Assembly (NCBI RefSeq): GCF_006065315.1
Contig: NZ_CP040749.1
Span: forward strand, 310,001 to 374,000
DNA from: Aureibaculum algae
GTDB lineage: Bacteria > Bacteroidota > Bacteroidia > Flavobacteriales > Flavobacteriaceae
Length of the DNA: 64,000 nt
Direction: 5' to 3'
The translations under genes were made by a program, and so were the position numbers. The notes below the pieces were generated by a model. The model had not been told where the DNA came from and ran no database searches. It saw only the letters and a program-made list of their open reading frames with translations. This document shows, one piece after another, positions 21,701 to 57,500 of this stretch. The stretch's first letter is position 1. Every line of letters begins with the position of its first letter.

Positions 21701-24700
21701 CAATGACGGACTAGATGATGGCACAGATTCAAATACTGGTGGATATTCAGACCCTGGAGGAACAATTGATAATCCGCTAACAGGTCCACTTACTTTATTG
21801 GATTCAGATGGTGATGCAAATTCAGGCGGAGATGTAGATTTTAGAGATACACAAGATAACCGTCCAGATAATGATAATGATGGTTTTGTGGATGCTGAAG
21901 ATTTTGACGACGATAATGACGGTATACTAGATACCGATGAGGGCTGTGGTAACTTAGTTATCAATGGAGGTTTTGAAGCTCAAGATTTTTCTAATGCCAC
22001 CACGTTTCCTAATGGATTTACGGATGCATCGGGTACATTTATTGGAGCAACGTATAATGCGAATACTTTATACGGATGGAACTATACGCAAAATATGGAT
22101 GGCTGGGTAGGTGGACAGAGTCCGTCGTGGTCTTCCAATAGCTTTGCGAATTCCTATCAAGGCACCCAATATGTAGATATTGTAGGTAATAATAATGTAA
22201 CAGGTGGTGTTAATGGTGTTTTATCACAAGTTATCAATACAATACCCGGTAAGGCTTATACTTTTTCATTCCATTGGGGTGAAGATGTAGGTCATGGTAA
22301 TGGTGCTATTGTTACTTTAGATATAGATGTTTTAGATTCAGCTAATAACCCCTTAATTGATGAGACTATTACTGCAACAGCACAAGGCCCTATTGCAGGA
22401 ATAATCGGACCTAGAAATTGGTTTTATTACACGCAAACTTTTACAGCAACTACTAACCAAACAACTATTCAGTTTGGAGCTACACCTCCTGTTGGTTCTA
22501 CATCTGCTGGTGCAGATATTGATAATGTAAGTGTTATTGAAGCCAATGGTTGCCAAGATACCGACAACGATGGTATTATTGACGCTTTTGATTTAGATAG
22601 TGATAATGATGGTATTTTTGATGCTGTTGAAGCAGGACATAATCAGCCACATACTAATGGTGTTGTAAACGGATCTGTGGGTACCGATGGAATTCCTGAT
22701 TCAGTTCAAAATGATCCTAACAGAGAAAAAACAAATTACATTTTAGCTGAAAGTGCAGACGATTCTGACGGTATATCAAACTTTTTAGATTTAGATAGTG
22801 ATGGAGATGGAATTCCTGATAATGTTGAGGCTCAAACTACACTAGGTTACGCAGCTCCTAGTGGAACTGTAGATGCTAATGGTGTATTTACAAATTATAC
22901 TTCAGGATTGACACCTATTAATACAGACGGAGCAGATAATACTGATTATCTAGATTTAGATTCTGATAATGAAGGGGCTAATGATACAGTTGAAGCCGGA
23001 ATTACATTGGCTAACACTGATACAGATGGAGATGGTTTAGACGATACTATAGATGCAACAGCTGATTATTCTGACCCAGGAGGAACAATTGATAATCCGC
23101 TTACCGCACCTGTAATTTTACCTGATTTAGATGGGGATGTTACCACAGGTGGTAATGTAGATTTTAGAGACGCTACAAATGATTTAACTGATACAGATCA
23201 AGATGGAGTATTTGATCCATATGATATAGATATGGACAATGATGGGATTTTAGATAATGTAGAATGCCCACCTGTTAATTTGTCTAATGGCTTGGGACCA
23301 ATATTTGCAGAGAATAAAACTCCAGCTCTTTATATGCGTTATTCTGGAACTACAAATTCGAATATTGATCAAACGAATGAAGTCGTTTATACAGTTACAA
23401 ATGGGCCAGTAGGCACAACTTGGGTCGTCTTATCTTCTTCTAACGCAACTATTACCATAACTGGCAATATCATAAAGATTACTGGCGATGCTACTACGGG
23501 TAGTGGAGGGTCTGGGCCATTTGCAACGTATGATATCAGAACTACCAAACCATCATTGCAGGTTACATTAGATTTTAATGATGTAACTACATCTAGTGCA
23601 CCAACTACGAATTTTCAAATTTATGGATGCTCAGATACAGATAATGATGGACTATATGGATTATTAGATCTAGATTCAGATAACGATGGCATACCTGATA
23701 ATGTTGAGGCACAAACAACTTTAGGATATATACCTCCTAATCCAGATAGTCCAGCTACATATTCAACAAATAACGGACTAAATTCTGCCTATTTACCGGG
23801 GGGTCTTATTCCAACAAACACAGATGGTTCAGATAATCCTGATTATTTAGACTTAAATTCAGATAATGAAGGTGCAAATGATACAACTGAAGCTGGAATT
23901 ACGCTAGCGAATAATGATGCAGATGGAGATGGTTTAGACGATGCAACAGATGCAACAGCTGATTATTCTGATCCAGGAGGAACAATTGATAACCCGCTAA
24001 CTGCACCTGTAATCTTACCAGATGAAGATGGTGATGCGGCCATTGGGGGTGATGTTGATTTTAGAGATGCATTTAATAGTGATTGTACAGATGTTTATGC
24101 TACAGCATTTTCATCTGGTAGAAATCAGCTTTATACGCTATCTGGTACCACAATGACCTCTGTATTTACTACCCCGCAAAACGCAGGAGCTTTAGCGGTG
24201 AGTGCTAATGGGAATGTTTATTATGATAATGCTACGTTCGGTTCAGCACCATTATATAGTTTTAACGGGGCCACACAAACTAATACAGGGGCAACCTTAC
24301 CCGGATTAATCGTTGGAACTGCTGCCGATCCTGCTGGAAATGTATATTATGTTGATAGCTCTAGTCATTTACGTCGTGTAAATGTCGGAGTTCCTGGACC
24401 TGCTGCCGATTTAGGTGTGCTAGTATTTGATGGCGGTGATACTATTGGTCCATCGCTACAATATGGAGATATGGCCTTTGACGGTAACGGACGTTTACTT
24501 TTATATTCTTCAGTTGGAGGATCAGGAGCTTCATATTTATACGTAATCGACACCTCTACCTTAACAGCTAAAAATTTAGGAAATTTAGGCCCGAATGGAG
24601 CAGTTGGAGTAGCCTTTGATACGACTGGAAACTTAATTACAACGGCAAGCAATGGTACGGTCGTATATTCTATTGATTTTTCTTCTCCTTCATTAGCTGG

Positions 24701-25595
24701 AACAAATTTAGGTACCGTGAGTCCGAGTGTATATGATTTAGGTTCTTGTGCTTCACCAATGTTTAATCCTGATTTAGCAGCGGTTAAATCGGTTGAAAAT
24801 ATTACACGAAGTCAGAATCCTGCCACCTTAGTAAGGGCTGGAGATGTTTTAGAATACACTATCGTAGTAACCAACTCAGGGAATTTTACAACCAACAATG
24901 CTACATTAGTTGATGCAATTCCCACAGCAACAACTTATGTGGCAAACTCAACAACCTTAAACGGAAATGCCCTTGCAGATATTGGTGGAGATATGCCCTT
25001 TGAGACTGTAAATACAATTAATTCCGCGTCACAACCAAGTGGAGTAGTTCTTGGCAACGGAGGAACAGCTACTGTGGTCTTTAGAGTGATTGTAGACAAT
25101 AATATTTTATTGCCAGCATTTATTTCAAATACGGCTACCATAACATACCCAACTGTAAATGGAGGTGTTACCACAACACAAACTGAGGATTCAAATACAA
25201 CTGATACTCCTACTTTAAATCAAGCAGATTTAGAATTAACTAAAACGGTCAATAACAGCAATCCTGATCAAGGAGATGACATCACTTTCTCAATTACTAT
25301 TACAAATGACGGTCCATTATCAGCAACAGCTATTGAAGTGCAAGATATAATTCCCGTAGATTTTACATACACTCATATTCCTGCTAATTATACAGTAACT
25401 CAAGGAACGGTAACATATAATTCAGGTACGAGGGTAATAAATTGGAGTGCAGGAGCTTATGTGTTAAATCCAGGCAGTTCAATAACGTTAACTTATACGC
25501 TAACGGTTGATGTTTGTGGTGAATTTAAGAATCAGGCAGAAATTATTAATAGTGATGTTTTAGACCCAGATTCAACACCAAATAATAATAAATAA
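18711..25595 (+). CDS. Secreted FG-GAP/UnbV multi-module protein with terminal DUF11
   Basis: 2294 residues from a TTG start. The signal peptide is a KK-rich n-region, a hydrophobic core and SLVAQ. By residue: FG-GAP/VCBS integrin-like repeats (about 25-440; repeated DxDxDGDxD such as [11 protein letters not shown]), an ASPIC/UnbV-like domain (about 451-565; [20 protein letters not shown]), a cadherin-like domain (574-676; [11 protein letters not shown]), TSP3, an unassigned beta domain (710-899), TSP3, an NGGFE jelly-roll-like module (1080-1281) that is a near copy of the one in the preceding gene, TSP3 cassettes, another beta domain (1520-1641), a propeller-like region (about 1792-2019), and two DUF11 domains (2020-2169 and 2172-2294). 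The chain ends [10 protein letters not shown], without a T9SS sorting domain. The next gene follows after 114 bp with no terminator, so the two are probably co-transcribed. Likely a surface protein. Confidence 0.9.
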   Translation: MTKLKKDLNALVIAVVLLLSFSLVAQTTFTESSVSYGLNINGAKDGGHAWADYDNDGDLDVLVLVNSTSQRNYLMRNNRIGIGTPNFTNVQTTLAPGMLSQKAERQAVWGDLNNDGRPDFIMNSDASTGNLKALQIFIQNPSGTFGDGIGGTDPITVGRTGNATIQVNPINSEGVGVFDFDGDGDLDIFFDNHSFGIELLRNNYINHTTHITVNPAPASLFTHITTGNGAGVTEFGLNQYATDGDYGTAADVNDDGWVDIFMRKRDENDFFLNQGGIFNNGADLAQAENANKGGNGLWDLDNDGDLDAVWTENGTTQIFRNDGGVFTPLGAAVFPGLPQPANTNASSSSARIDALAGGDIDNDGDIDIILVGNSRSYLYINQLNSPTPAPGTIGSGSAMTFNLDAATFNSSADGEGTTMVDVDDDGDLDIYININGGANQLYINNLAASNRNNHLIVDVTEDRNPDGTTGGFSGRTAIGTNVLIKDCDGNIISGLRQVNGVFGHGTQQSPLVHFGLPLGEGQPYLIEVHYPNLYNNAAGAITRLIATAVAQPSTIVGTNHYSITTTDAETLQNPNAPIANDDTETVPYGNTVSVQISLFDNDSEPDGDSFFIENVTQPALGSVVIDDAATGLVTYTYSAATAFTGTTFTYTISDATDAICPGSGKSDTATVTIYEPCADSSGLDTDGDGINDVCDLDDDNDGILDTDECPPVVGSVDSGNNTTNITGFYESNGNSVLGFTINPEYASVVLSSTSGVQIRWDQGTTDAITTVDLILDTPSTGTLKSVILGNGAEGVTAGTQNAYKEITLTWSGGGSAVLNDPLDEVTGRVTGDVLNSGDIIEINNGVRYSLQDTEWSVEVDMSSVSTFPTTVSFYADSSINGNTNYNREGFAFTPVISCPDSDGDGLSNSLDLDSDNDGIPDNVEAQTTIGYVAPSGTDSDGNGLDDAYETTPGSGEGITPSNTDGTDTPDYLDTNSDNDSLNDTAEAGIAFSGTDVDNDGLDDGTDSNTGGYSDPGGTIDNPLTGPLTLLDSDGDANSGGDVDFRDTQDNRPDNDNDGFVDAEDFDDDNDGILDTDEGCGNLVINGGFEAQDFSNATTFPNGFTDASGTFIGATYNANTLYGWNYTQNMDGWVGGQSPSWSSNSFANSYQGTQYVDIVGNNNVTGGVNGVLSQVINTIPGKAYTFSFHWGEDVGHGNGAIVTLDIDVLDSANNPLIDETITATAQGPIAGIIGPRNWFYYTQTFTATTNQTTIQFGATPPVGSTSAGADIDNVSVIEANGCQDTDNDGIIDAFDLDSDNDGIFDAVEAGHNQPHTNGVVNGSVGTDGIPDSVQNDPNREKTNYILAESADDSDGISNFLDLDSDGDGIPDNVEAQTTLGYAAPSGTVDANGVFTNYTSGLTPINTDGADNTDYLDLDSDNEGANDTVEAGITLANTDTDGDGLDDTIDATADYSDPGGTIDNPLTAPVILPDLDGDVTTGGNVDFRDATNDLTDTDQDGVFDPYDIDMDNDGILDNVECPPVNLSNGLGPIFAENKTPALYMRYSGTTNSNIDQTNEVVYTVTNGPVGTTWVVLSSSNATITITGNIIKITGDATTGSGGSGPFATYDIRTTKPSLQVTLDFNDVTTSSAPTTNFQIYGCSDTDNDGLYGLLDLDSDNDGIPDNVEAQTTLGYIPPNPDSPATYSTNNGLNSAYLPGGLIPTNTDGSDNPDYLDLNSDNEGANDTTEAGITLANNDADGDGLDDATDATADYSDPGGTIDNPLTAPVILPDEDGDAAIGGDVDFRDAFNSDCTDVYATAFSSGRNQLYTLSGTTMTSVFTTPQNAGALAVSANGNVYYDNATFGSAPLYSFNGATQTNTGATLPGLIVGTAADPAGNVYYVDSSSHLRRVNVGVPGPAADLGVLVFDGGDTIGPSLQYGDMAFDGNGRLLLYSSVGGSGASYLYVIDTSTLTAKNLGNLGPNGAVGVAFDTTGNLITTASNGTVVYSIDFSSPSLAGTNLGTVSPSVYDLGSCASPMFNPDLAAVKSVENITRSQNPATLVRAGDVLEYTIVVTNSGNFTTNNATLVDAIPTATTYVANSTTLNGNALADIGGDMPFETVNTINSASQPSGVVLGNGGTATVVFRVIVDNNILLPAFISNTATITYPTVNGGVTTTQTEDSNTTDTPTLNQADLELTKTVNNSNPDQGDDITFSITITNDGPLSATAIEVQDIIPVDFTYTHIPANYTVTQGTVTYNSGTRVINWSAGAYVLNPGSSITLTYTLTVDVCGEFKNQAEIINSDVLDPDSTPNNNK

Positions 25596-25709
25596 AAAAA
25601 TATATTGAAAGAAGTAGTAATAAATATTTTTCAGTTGTTTCATACTTATAGTCAAAACTATGCGTTAATGGGTGTTACTACCGTACCCCAAACCGAAAGT
25701 GTATTCAAA

Positions 25710-49770
<24,061 letters not shown>

Positions 49771-49787
49771 GAATTAAATTGAATAGG

Positions 49788-49819
49788 TCCGAGAAAGCAA
49801 TGGTTTTCTCGGATTTATT
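49788..49819 (+). terminator. Probable intrinsic terminator after the giant adhesin
   Basis: TCCGAGAAA (49788-49796) pairs perfectly with TTTCTCGGA (49805-49813) around an 8-base loop, followed by TTTATTT. The T-run is interrupted, so termination may be partial. It would separate the adhesin transcript from the PorP/SprF gene. Confidence 0.65.
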
Positions 49820-49955
49820 TAAAACTATATTATAATATTTACGAGCACATTAATTGAAAAGTAAGGAACGGTATAATTTGTATATCAAGTAAATTATATA
49901 AGTAGAATATTTTTTTATCAATCACAAAATTTTATTTATAGTTATACGTTTTAAA

Positions 49956-50005
49956 TTGGCATACTAGCGTTCTTTTTATTTGCTAGTGCAAAAAGTAATA
50001 AGTGG
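49956..50005 (+). promoter_or_regulatory. Promoter-like segment with TAATAAGTGG before PorP/SprF gene
   Basis: A TTG near 49956 is followed by TTTATTTG (49975-49982), one mismatch from TAnnTTTG, and then TAATAAGTGG at 49996-50005. The 13-base gap between box and motif differs from the six bases seen at 10016 and 18494. The downstream TTTTTTTTAGAAAT is also found in the leader at about 18540. Confidence 0.4.
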
Positions 50006-50268
50006 TATTATTAATTTTTTTTAGAAATAGATTATAAATTGAATACATCTTTTTTGTTATAAGGTTTTATTTATAGTCGCACCTCTTTTATCTTATATAA
50101 TACAATTTTTAAGGTAGGAAATAATACAATACGATTGTTATAGTAACGAGTATATGTAATATATTAAGGAGTCTATGTTTCTAGTAAAATAAAATAACAG
50201 ATAAGATGTCATTTAAAAGTATATGTGATATTCTACACTGCCTTAAAAGAATAATTAAAAAATAACAA

Positions 50269-51198
50269 ATGAAATTAATATCATTAGTTTTACTAATAGC
50301 TTTAAGTTTAATAAGTGTTGCTGGTTTCGGTCAGCAAGACCCTCAGTACACACAATACATGTACAACATGAATATTGTAAATCCGGCTTATGCAGGATCA
50401 CGAGGTACATTGAGCATAGGGTTATTAGGTAGAATGCAATGGGTTGGAATAGATGGAGCTCCCAAAACGGCTACTATGGCTATTCATGCTCCGTTGGGTA
50501 AAAACTTAGGAGGTGGTTTTTCAGCCATTTTAGACGAACATGGTCCTGTAAAAGAGACTAATGTTTTTGCAGATGTAAGTTATACAATTACCACTTCAGA
50601 TGAAGGTAGATTAGCGTTTGGTTTAAAAGGAGGAGTTACCTTTTTTGATGTGGGTTTATTGTCTTTGGTGTTGCCTCAAACAGCACCAGGAGTAGATCCT
50701 TTATTTTCAGATAATGTGAATGAGACTTTACCAAATTTTGGAGCTGGGGTATATTATTATACTGATAAATTTTATTTAGGTTTGTCTGCTCCAAATTTAT
50801 TAGAGACCAAGCATTTAGAGAAAGATAGCGGAACAATAAGTCAGGCTTCAGAAAAAATGCATTATTTTGGAACGGCGGGTTATGTATTTAACTTGTCTGA
50901 AACTTTAAAGTTTAAACCTTCAGTAATGGCTAAAGCTGTTTCGGGTTCACCATTATCTTTAGATGGTTCTTTAAACTTTTTATTTAATGATCGTTTAGAA
51001 TTAGGAGCGAGTTATCGATTTGGAGATTCAGTAAGTGGTTTAATTAATTTTGGAGTAACTAGAGATTTACGTATCGGTTATGCTTATGATTATACAACTA
51101 CAAATTTGGGGAATTATAACAGTGGTACTCATGAAGTATTTATGCAATGGGATATAGATTTTTCAAAGAAAAATTTAAAATCGCCGAGATTCTTCTAA
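50269..51198 (+). CDS. sprF: PorP/SprF family T9SS outer-membrane protein (first copy)
   Basis: 309 residues with a signal peptide (ending VAGFGQ) and the family hallmark QQDPQYTQYMYNMNIVNPAYAG right after it. The rest is alternating beta strands of an outer-membrane barrel, ending KSPRFF with a C-terminal Phe. PorP/SprF proteins are T9SS-associated; F. johnsoniae SprF, encoded just after sprB, is needed for SprB to reach the surface. This gene sits downstream of the giant type B adhesin and is therefore its likely cognate partner. A second copy at 58987 is the same length and roughly nine residues in ten identical. The gene has its own upstream promoter-like segment and a very strong terminator behind it, so it can be a single-gene transcript. 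The symbol reflects family and position, not a tested orthology. Confidence 0.9.
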   Translation: MKLISLVLLIALSLISVAGFGQQDPQYTQYMYNMNIVNPAYAGSRGTLSIGLLGRMQWVGIDGAPKTATMAIHAPLGKNLGGGFSAILDEHGPVKETNVFADVSYTITTSDEGRLAFGLKGGVTFFDVGLLSLVLPQTAPGVDPLFSDNVNETLPNFGAGVYYYTDKFYLGLSAPNLLETKHLEKDSGTISQASEKMHYFGTAGYVFNLSETLKFKPSVMAKAVSGSPLSLDGSLNFLFNDRLELGASYRFGDSVSGLINFGVTRDLRIGYAYDYTTTNLGNYNSGTHEVFMQWDIDFSKKNLKSPRFF

Positions 51199-51294
51199 AA
51201 CTTGGGTTATTTCACGAATAATGTCTCATTTTTTGAATTAAAAATGAAGTATTTTTTAAATTGTTAAAATATAATAACAACTTCTTTACAATGT

Positions 51295-51346
51295 AAAAGA
51301 AAAGGCTAAACCTTATATCTATAAGGTTTAGCCTTTTCTTTTGTTG
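51295..51346 (+). terminator. Strong intrinsic (possibly bidirectional) terminator
   Basis: A perfect 21-bp stem, 51295-51315 pairing with 51322-51342, closes over a 6-base loop. The core is GGCTAAACCTTA and the stem ends in A-rich/T-rich arms, so a U-run is available on either strand. It ends the PorP/SprF transcript. Confidence 0.9.
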
Positions 51347-51417
51347 TTTAAATAAATTTTCATTTTAAATAGTTTTTAAAATATAGAGCCCTAAAATTCT
51401 TTTTTAACATTTTTTTA

Positions 51418-51425
51418 TATATTTG
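51418..51425 (+). promoter_or_regulatory. Promoter -7 box of the 2451-residue type B protein gene
   Basis: TATATTTG is a perfect match to the Bacteroidota TAnnTTTG element and lies between a strong terminator and the next start codon. No clear TTG is present at -33; a TTTTTTAACA occurs at 51400-51409. Confidence 0.5.
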
Positions 51426-51534
51426 TATTCATTGTAGAAATACGATTGGGACATTAAATTTTTGGGGAAAATCCTTGTATTTCTGTAAATAACTCTATAG
51501 ACTACAATTTATACAACACTAAGTAAATATCATT

Positions 51535-54500
51535 ATGAAAAAAGGTTACTTAACTACAATTTACGCAGTTTACGGTAAACAATTAAGACATGCAATAATG
51601 TCATTATTGTTTGTATTTGGTTTAGCAACTGTTAATTCCGTTTGTGCACAAACTAATGTTGATGCTTGGTCAACAACCGCCGTGCCTAACACATTAGATA
51701 GTCGTTTGGCTACAGGAGGAGAGACTTTAAATTTTGGAGCGGGTGATAGTAATAGTGTGGTAGATGTCGTGGTGGCTGGTGACGTTTACATGCCTGTTCC
51801 ATCACCATTAACAATTACTTTAAGAAGAGTTGATAACGCTAATACAATTGGAAATGATTTTGATCCTTGGTATAGGGAGAGTCAAACTGGTTTTAATGAA
51901 GCTGCTAATAACTATACAGCACCGTATTTTGCAAATGTTAATGATGTGATCTCTGCAAATATTATTGATATAGGCCTTGACAATACATTTAATAATTCTA
52001 CTTCTGTGCAGACTTCAAATGTAGAAAGGATTGATATTGTTTTTAATAGTCCAAGAATCCTGCGAAATATAGATCTACAAGCTGGATTTCCAATTTTTGA
52101 AAGAGGAGGGAGTGGGTTAGTAAGAGTAGCTGTTATCACTGGAGTTGATGGTTCAGGAAATCCAACTTCATATTCAAATGTAATTAGAAATGGTGGAGCT
52201 AATGAATATGGTCCTGATTTAACCACGAATTACACCTATGATTTGTTAACAAAGTTGGAATCAGCTCCTTTGTATACGTGGGCTGAGCCAGGATTTAATC
52301 AATCTATTAACGGAGTTTTTTTTAGTTGGGCAGATTTTGGACTTACAGCAGGTCAAACTGTTTATGGGTATTCTGTGGCTGATTTTGATGCCCCTTCAAC
52401 CGCGGTTAATTTTTTAGATATAGCAAATTTTAGTACAGCGACTGACCAGGCCTACCCAAGTGGTGCAGATCTGATTTTCAACTTTCAGTATTTTGCTTCT
52501 GGTAATGATATTGATGGTGATGGAATTCCAGATTATGCCGATTTAGATAATGATAATGACGGTATTTTAGATACGGATGAAGGTGTATATACAAATAGAG
52601 ACACGGATGGCGATACAATTCCTGATTATTTAGATAAAGATAGTGATAATGATGGTTGTTATGATGCATTAGAAGGTGATGGTGGGTATACCTTAGCTGA
52701 TATAGATATTAGCATTGGTGGTTCATTAGGCTCTCTTACTTTTCCAGTTGATGCTAATGGTGTGCCTGGAGGTCTTGCTAATGCACAGAGTGCAACACCA
52801 GGGGTAATTGACCCAACTTTAGTTAGTTTGACTTGTGATACTGATGGTGATGGTATTTCACCTTTAGTTGATTTGGACAATGATAATGATGGAATTCTTA
52901 ATACAGATGAAACTTGCGATCCTGTATTTTCCTTTAGTAATGGTGTTGGAGGAGCAACGCATACTCAAAATTTCAATAACCCTAGATCTGCTGTTTTTGA
53001 TTTTACTGAATTAGATGATTCAGTTATTATTGATGTAAATGGTAGTCCAATACATGCAGCAGCAGGTTTGTCGGTTGAGTTGGCAAGTTTACAAGCTGGT
53101 TTTATGAACATGGTATTTCGTTCTGATAGTTCTGAAATAACAGATCCTTGGACTCCAAATGTTAATGGTTTACCTCGTTTTCGGATTGCGATAGATCGAT
53201 TTGGTGTGGTAAGAGCATATGGTAGTAGAACAACTACTTCCACTTTTTTAGCAAGAATGATTCCAGCAGATGGTTCTTCTTTTAATACTGTAGGTTGGAC
53301 TACTGGTTCAATTCCTATTACAATTCAAAACCCTAATGGAGTAGGTATAGATGCAAGTGCTGGGTCTTTAACGGTGTTCTGTGATTCTGATGAAGATGGT
53401 ATTCCAAATGCATTAGACTTAGATTCTGACAATGACGGTATTACTGATACAACGGAAGCTGGAGGAGTAGATGCTAATGGAGACGGAATTGTAGATGGTT
53501 TTACTGACAATAACGACGATGGTTTAGATGATAACACAGCATTATCACCGCTTCCAGTACCTAATACAGATGGTGATTCAGTGCCAGATTATTTAGATTT
53601 AGACTCCGATAATGATGGAATAACAGATGTAACAGAAGCAGGAGGAGTAGATTTAGATGGAGACGGAATAATAGATGGCTTTACAGACACTGATGGCAAC
53701 GGACTTGATGATGCTACTGAAACAACACCTTTGCCTGTTCCAAGTTCAGATGGAGATGCGGTGCCAGATTATTTAGATTTAGATTCTGACGATGACGGTA
53801 TAAATGACATTGTTGAGGCAGGTGGAGTTGATTTAAATGATGACGGAATCGTAGATGGATTTGCTGATTCAAATAATGATGGGTTAGATGATACTACAGC
53901 AGCTACCCCATTACCTGTTGGAGATAAAGACAATGATGGAATACCTAATTATGTGGATTTAGATTCAGATAATGATGGAATTCTTGATGCTACTGAAGGT
54001 GAAAATGATTTTGATAACGATGGCTTACCAAATTATTTAGATTTAGACTCAGATGCTGATGGTATTTCTGATGTTATTGAAGCTGGTGGTGTAGATATTG
54101 ATGGTGATGCTCATGTTGATTATGCAACATCTGGTGATCCTAGTACACTTAATGATGCAAATAATAATGGATTGCTTGATGCTTTAGAAGGTACACCTTT
54201 ACCAATTCCAAATACTGACGGTACATTCGGAGCAGATTATCTTGATATTGACGCTGACGATGATGGTATCGTTGATGATATCGAAGGTCAAACTACTGCT
54301 GATTATAGATCTCCTTCAGGCGTTGATACTGATAACGATGGTCTAGATGATAATTATGACGGAGATAATGGAAATACCATTGGAGTAATTGATGCTCTTG
54401 ATCCAAATGGAGCAATCGTACCTACAAATACAGATGGAACTGATAATCCAGATTATACAGATACTGATTCTGATAATGATGGAGATTTAGATAGTTTAGA

Positions 54501-57500
54501 AGGTTGGGATACTGATAATGATGGTACTGCCAATATAACACCTACTGGTGCTGATGCTGATGCTGATGGATTGGATAATGCTTATGATACAGATGATTCT
54601 GTTTTAGATGCAACAAATGGAGGTACGTTACCAACAGATTTTCCTGATTTTGATACTCCTGGTGGTGAACCAGATTGGAGAGAGGCTTTAGATATAGATT
54701 GGGATAATGATGGTGTTAATGATATTGTTGACTCAGATTCAGATAATGATGGTATTCCTGATATTATTGAAACGGGAGGTAATGATCCTTATGGAGATGA
54801 AGACGGTGATGGTATTGAAAATTGGATGGATACTACAGATGATGGTAATGCTGGAGATAGCAGTGTTACAGATTACACAGATTTAGATGGAAACGGAATT
54901 CCTGATGTATATGACATAGACGGAGATGGTGTACCGAATCATTTAGATTTAGATTCAGACAATGACGGTATTTACGATATCGTAGAATCAGGTCAAATAG
55001 ACGATCTTAATAATATTGTTGATGTAGATAATGATGGTGTCATAGACGCTGCCAACTCAGGTACAGTTGGTACAAATGGATTATTTGATCCTTTAGAAGA
55101 TGCACCTGATAGTGGTAATTTAGCAAACCTAACCGCTGATTCTGATGCGGATGGTATTCCTGATTCTAATGAAATAGATGCTGATAATGATGGATGTAAC
55201 GATGTTCTCGAAGCTGGTTTTACAGATGGAGATTTAAATGGTTTATTAGGTAATGGTACATTTGGTGCAGGCTTATTCGTTGATGTAAATGGTGTGGTTA
55301 CGAGTGGAATCGATGGTTATACTGTTCCAGACGATTTAGATGCTAATTCAGTTTATGATTTTCAACAGTCTAGTTTAGGCGTTCCTGTTATAAACACAAA
55401 CCCTATAAGTCAAACGTTAATTATTAATGCTAACGTTACTTTTAGTACTGATCTATTGGCTACAATTACATACCGATGGTACGAAAGTACAAATGGAGGT
55501 ACATCTTGGACTGCAATAACGAATGGAGGTGCGAGTCCTGCATATAGTAATGCAACAACAGACGCCTTAACTTTAACAGGAGTTCCTGCTAGTTATGATG
55601 GCTATCAATACAGAGTTATACTTTCATCACCAGCATTTACTTGTGATAGTAATTGGACATCTGCTCCTGCTGTATTGAGTTTATTCCCTGATAATGATAG
55701 TGATGGTGTTCCAAATTACTTAGATTTAGATTCAGACAATGATGGTATTCCAGATACAGTTGAATCAGGAGGAGTTGATCCTTATGCAGATATAGACGCA
55801 GATGGAATTCCAGCATATTTAGATGATGATGATAATGACAATACTGTTGGAGACGATAATGGTGTTATTGAACCAGCATTTGATTCTGACGGAGATGGCA
55901 TACCAAATTATTTGGATTTAGATTCAGACAATGACGGAATTTATGACTTAGTAGAATCAGGTCAATTAGATCCTCTTAATAATATTGTTGATGTAAATAA
56001 TGACGGTATTATCGATGCTGCAAATTCAGGTACTGTTGGTACAAACGGATTATTTGATCCTTTAGAAGATGCACCTGATAGTGGTAATTTAGCAAACCTA
56101 ACTGATGATTCAGATGCTGATGGCACACCTGACTCTAACGAAATAGATGCAGATAATGATGGTTGTAATGATGTTCGTGAAGCTGGCTTTACAGATGGAG
56201 ATTTAAATGGACTGTTAGGTAATGGTACAATTGGTGCTGGTTTATTAGTTGATGCAAATGGAGTTGTTACGAGTGGGGTTGATGGTTATACTATACCAGA
56301 TGATTTAGATTTGAATTCAGTTTATGATTTTCAACAAGCTAGTTTAGGTATTCCTTTAGTTAATACCGATCCATTAAGTCAAACTATAGTAATTAATTCT
56401 AATGTTACTTTTAGTACTGATATCTTAGCTGAAATTACATATCAATGGTACGAAAGTACAGATGGAGGTGCAACTTGGGCAGCAATAACTAATGGAGGTG
56501 CCAGCCCAGTTTACAGTAATGCAACAACTGATGCATTAACTTTAACTGGAGTTCCTTTAAGTTATGATGGTTATCAATATAGAGTACTATTATCATCACC
56601 AGTATTTGTTTGTGATAGTAACTGGACATCTGCTCCAGCTACTTTAAACTTATTCCCTGATAATGACGGAGATGGTATTCCAGATATTTCTGATTTAGAT
56701 GATGATAACGATGGAATTCCTGATACTATAGAAGGTGTTCTTGATACTGACGGAGATGGTATTTTAGACCAATTTGATTTAGATTCAGATAATGATGGTA
56801 TTTATGATGTAGTAGAATCAGGTCAATTAAACGGTACTACTGTAGTTGATTTAAATAATGACGGAATTTTAGATGGTAATACAGTCGATTTTGGAACAAA
56901 CGGATTATTAGACTTGATAGAATCTGATGATACTACAGCTGCAACACTTACAAATGCTACTGCTGATTCAGATGGTGATAGCATACCTGATTCATTAGAA
57001 TTAGATGCTGATAATGATGGTTGTAATGATGTAACCGAAGCAGGTCTAGTAGATGTTGATAGTAGTGGTAGATTAGGTAGTGATACTGGTTTAACAGTTG
57101 ATGCTAATGGTTTAGTTAATACTCCAGGAACTACGGGTTATACTACACCTAACGATTTAGATAATAACAGTGTATTTGATTTCCAAGAAGCTGGTCTTGC
57201 CGTGCTGCCAATCGCAACACAACCATTGGATGATGTAATAGTTGTGAACGCAAATACTAGTTTTAGTGTTGATATACAAAGTACAATTACGTATCAATGG
57301 CAAATGAGTACAGATGCTGGTGTTAATTGGTCTAACATTTCTAATGGAGGAACTGTTCCTACAGTTACAGGAGCAACCTCAGATGAATTAACATTAACTA
57401 TGGTGCCATTAGAATATAATGGTTATATGTATCGAGTGGTTTTATCTTCACCAGCTTTCGCTTGTGATACAAATGTAATTTCCGATCCAGCGTTATTAAC

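Larger units (their letters stand above)
49771..50268 (+). other. Intergenic region between giant adhesin and PorP/SprF gene
   Basis: 498 bp without a gene. It holds a terminator hairpin just after the adhesin stop and a promoter-like segment at 49956-50005, then an AT-rich leader of about 260 bases. Confidence 0.55.
51199..51534 (+). other. Intergenic region between PorP/SprF gene and TSP3 type B protein
   Basis: 336 bp with no gene. It contains a 21-bp-stem terminator (51295-51342) and then a promoter box at 51418-51425, with about 110 bases to the next ATG. Confidence 0.6.

Noticed and set aside
25605..25709. TTG at 25605 as start of the fifth gene
   Set aside because: The ATG at 25710 begins a textbook signal peptide; the extension would bury it.
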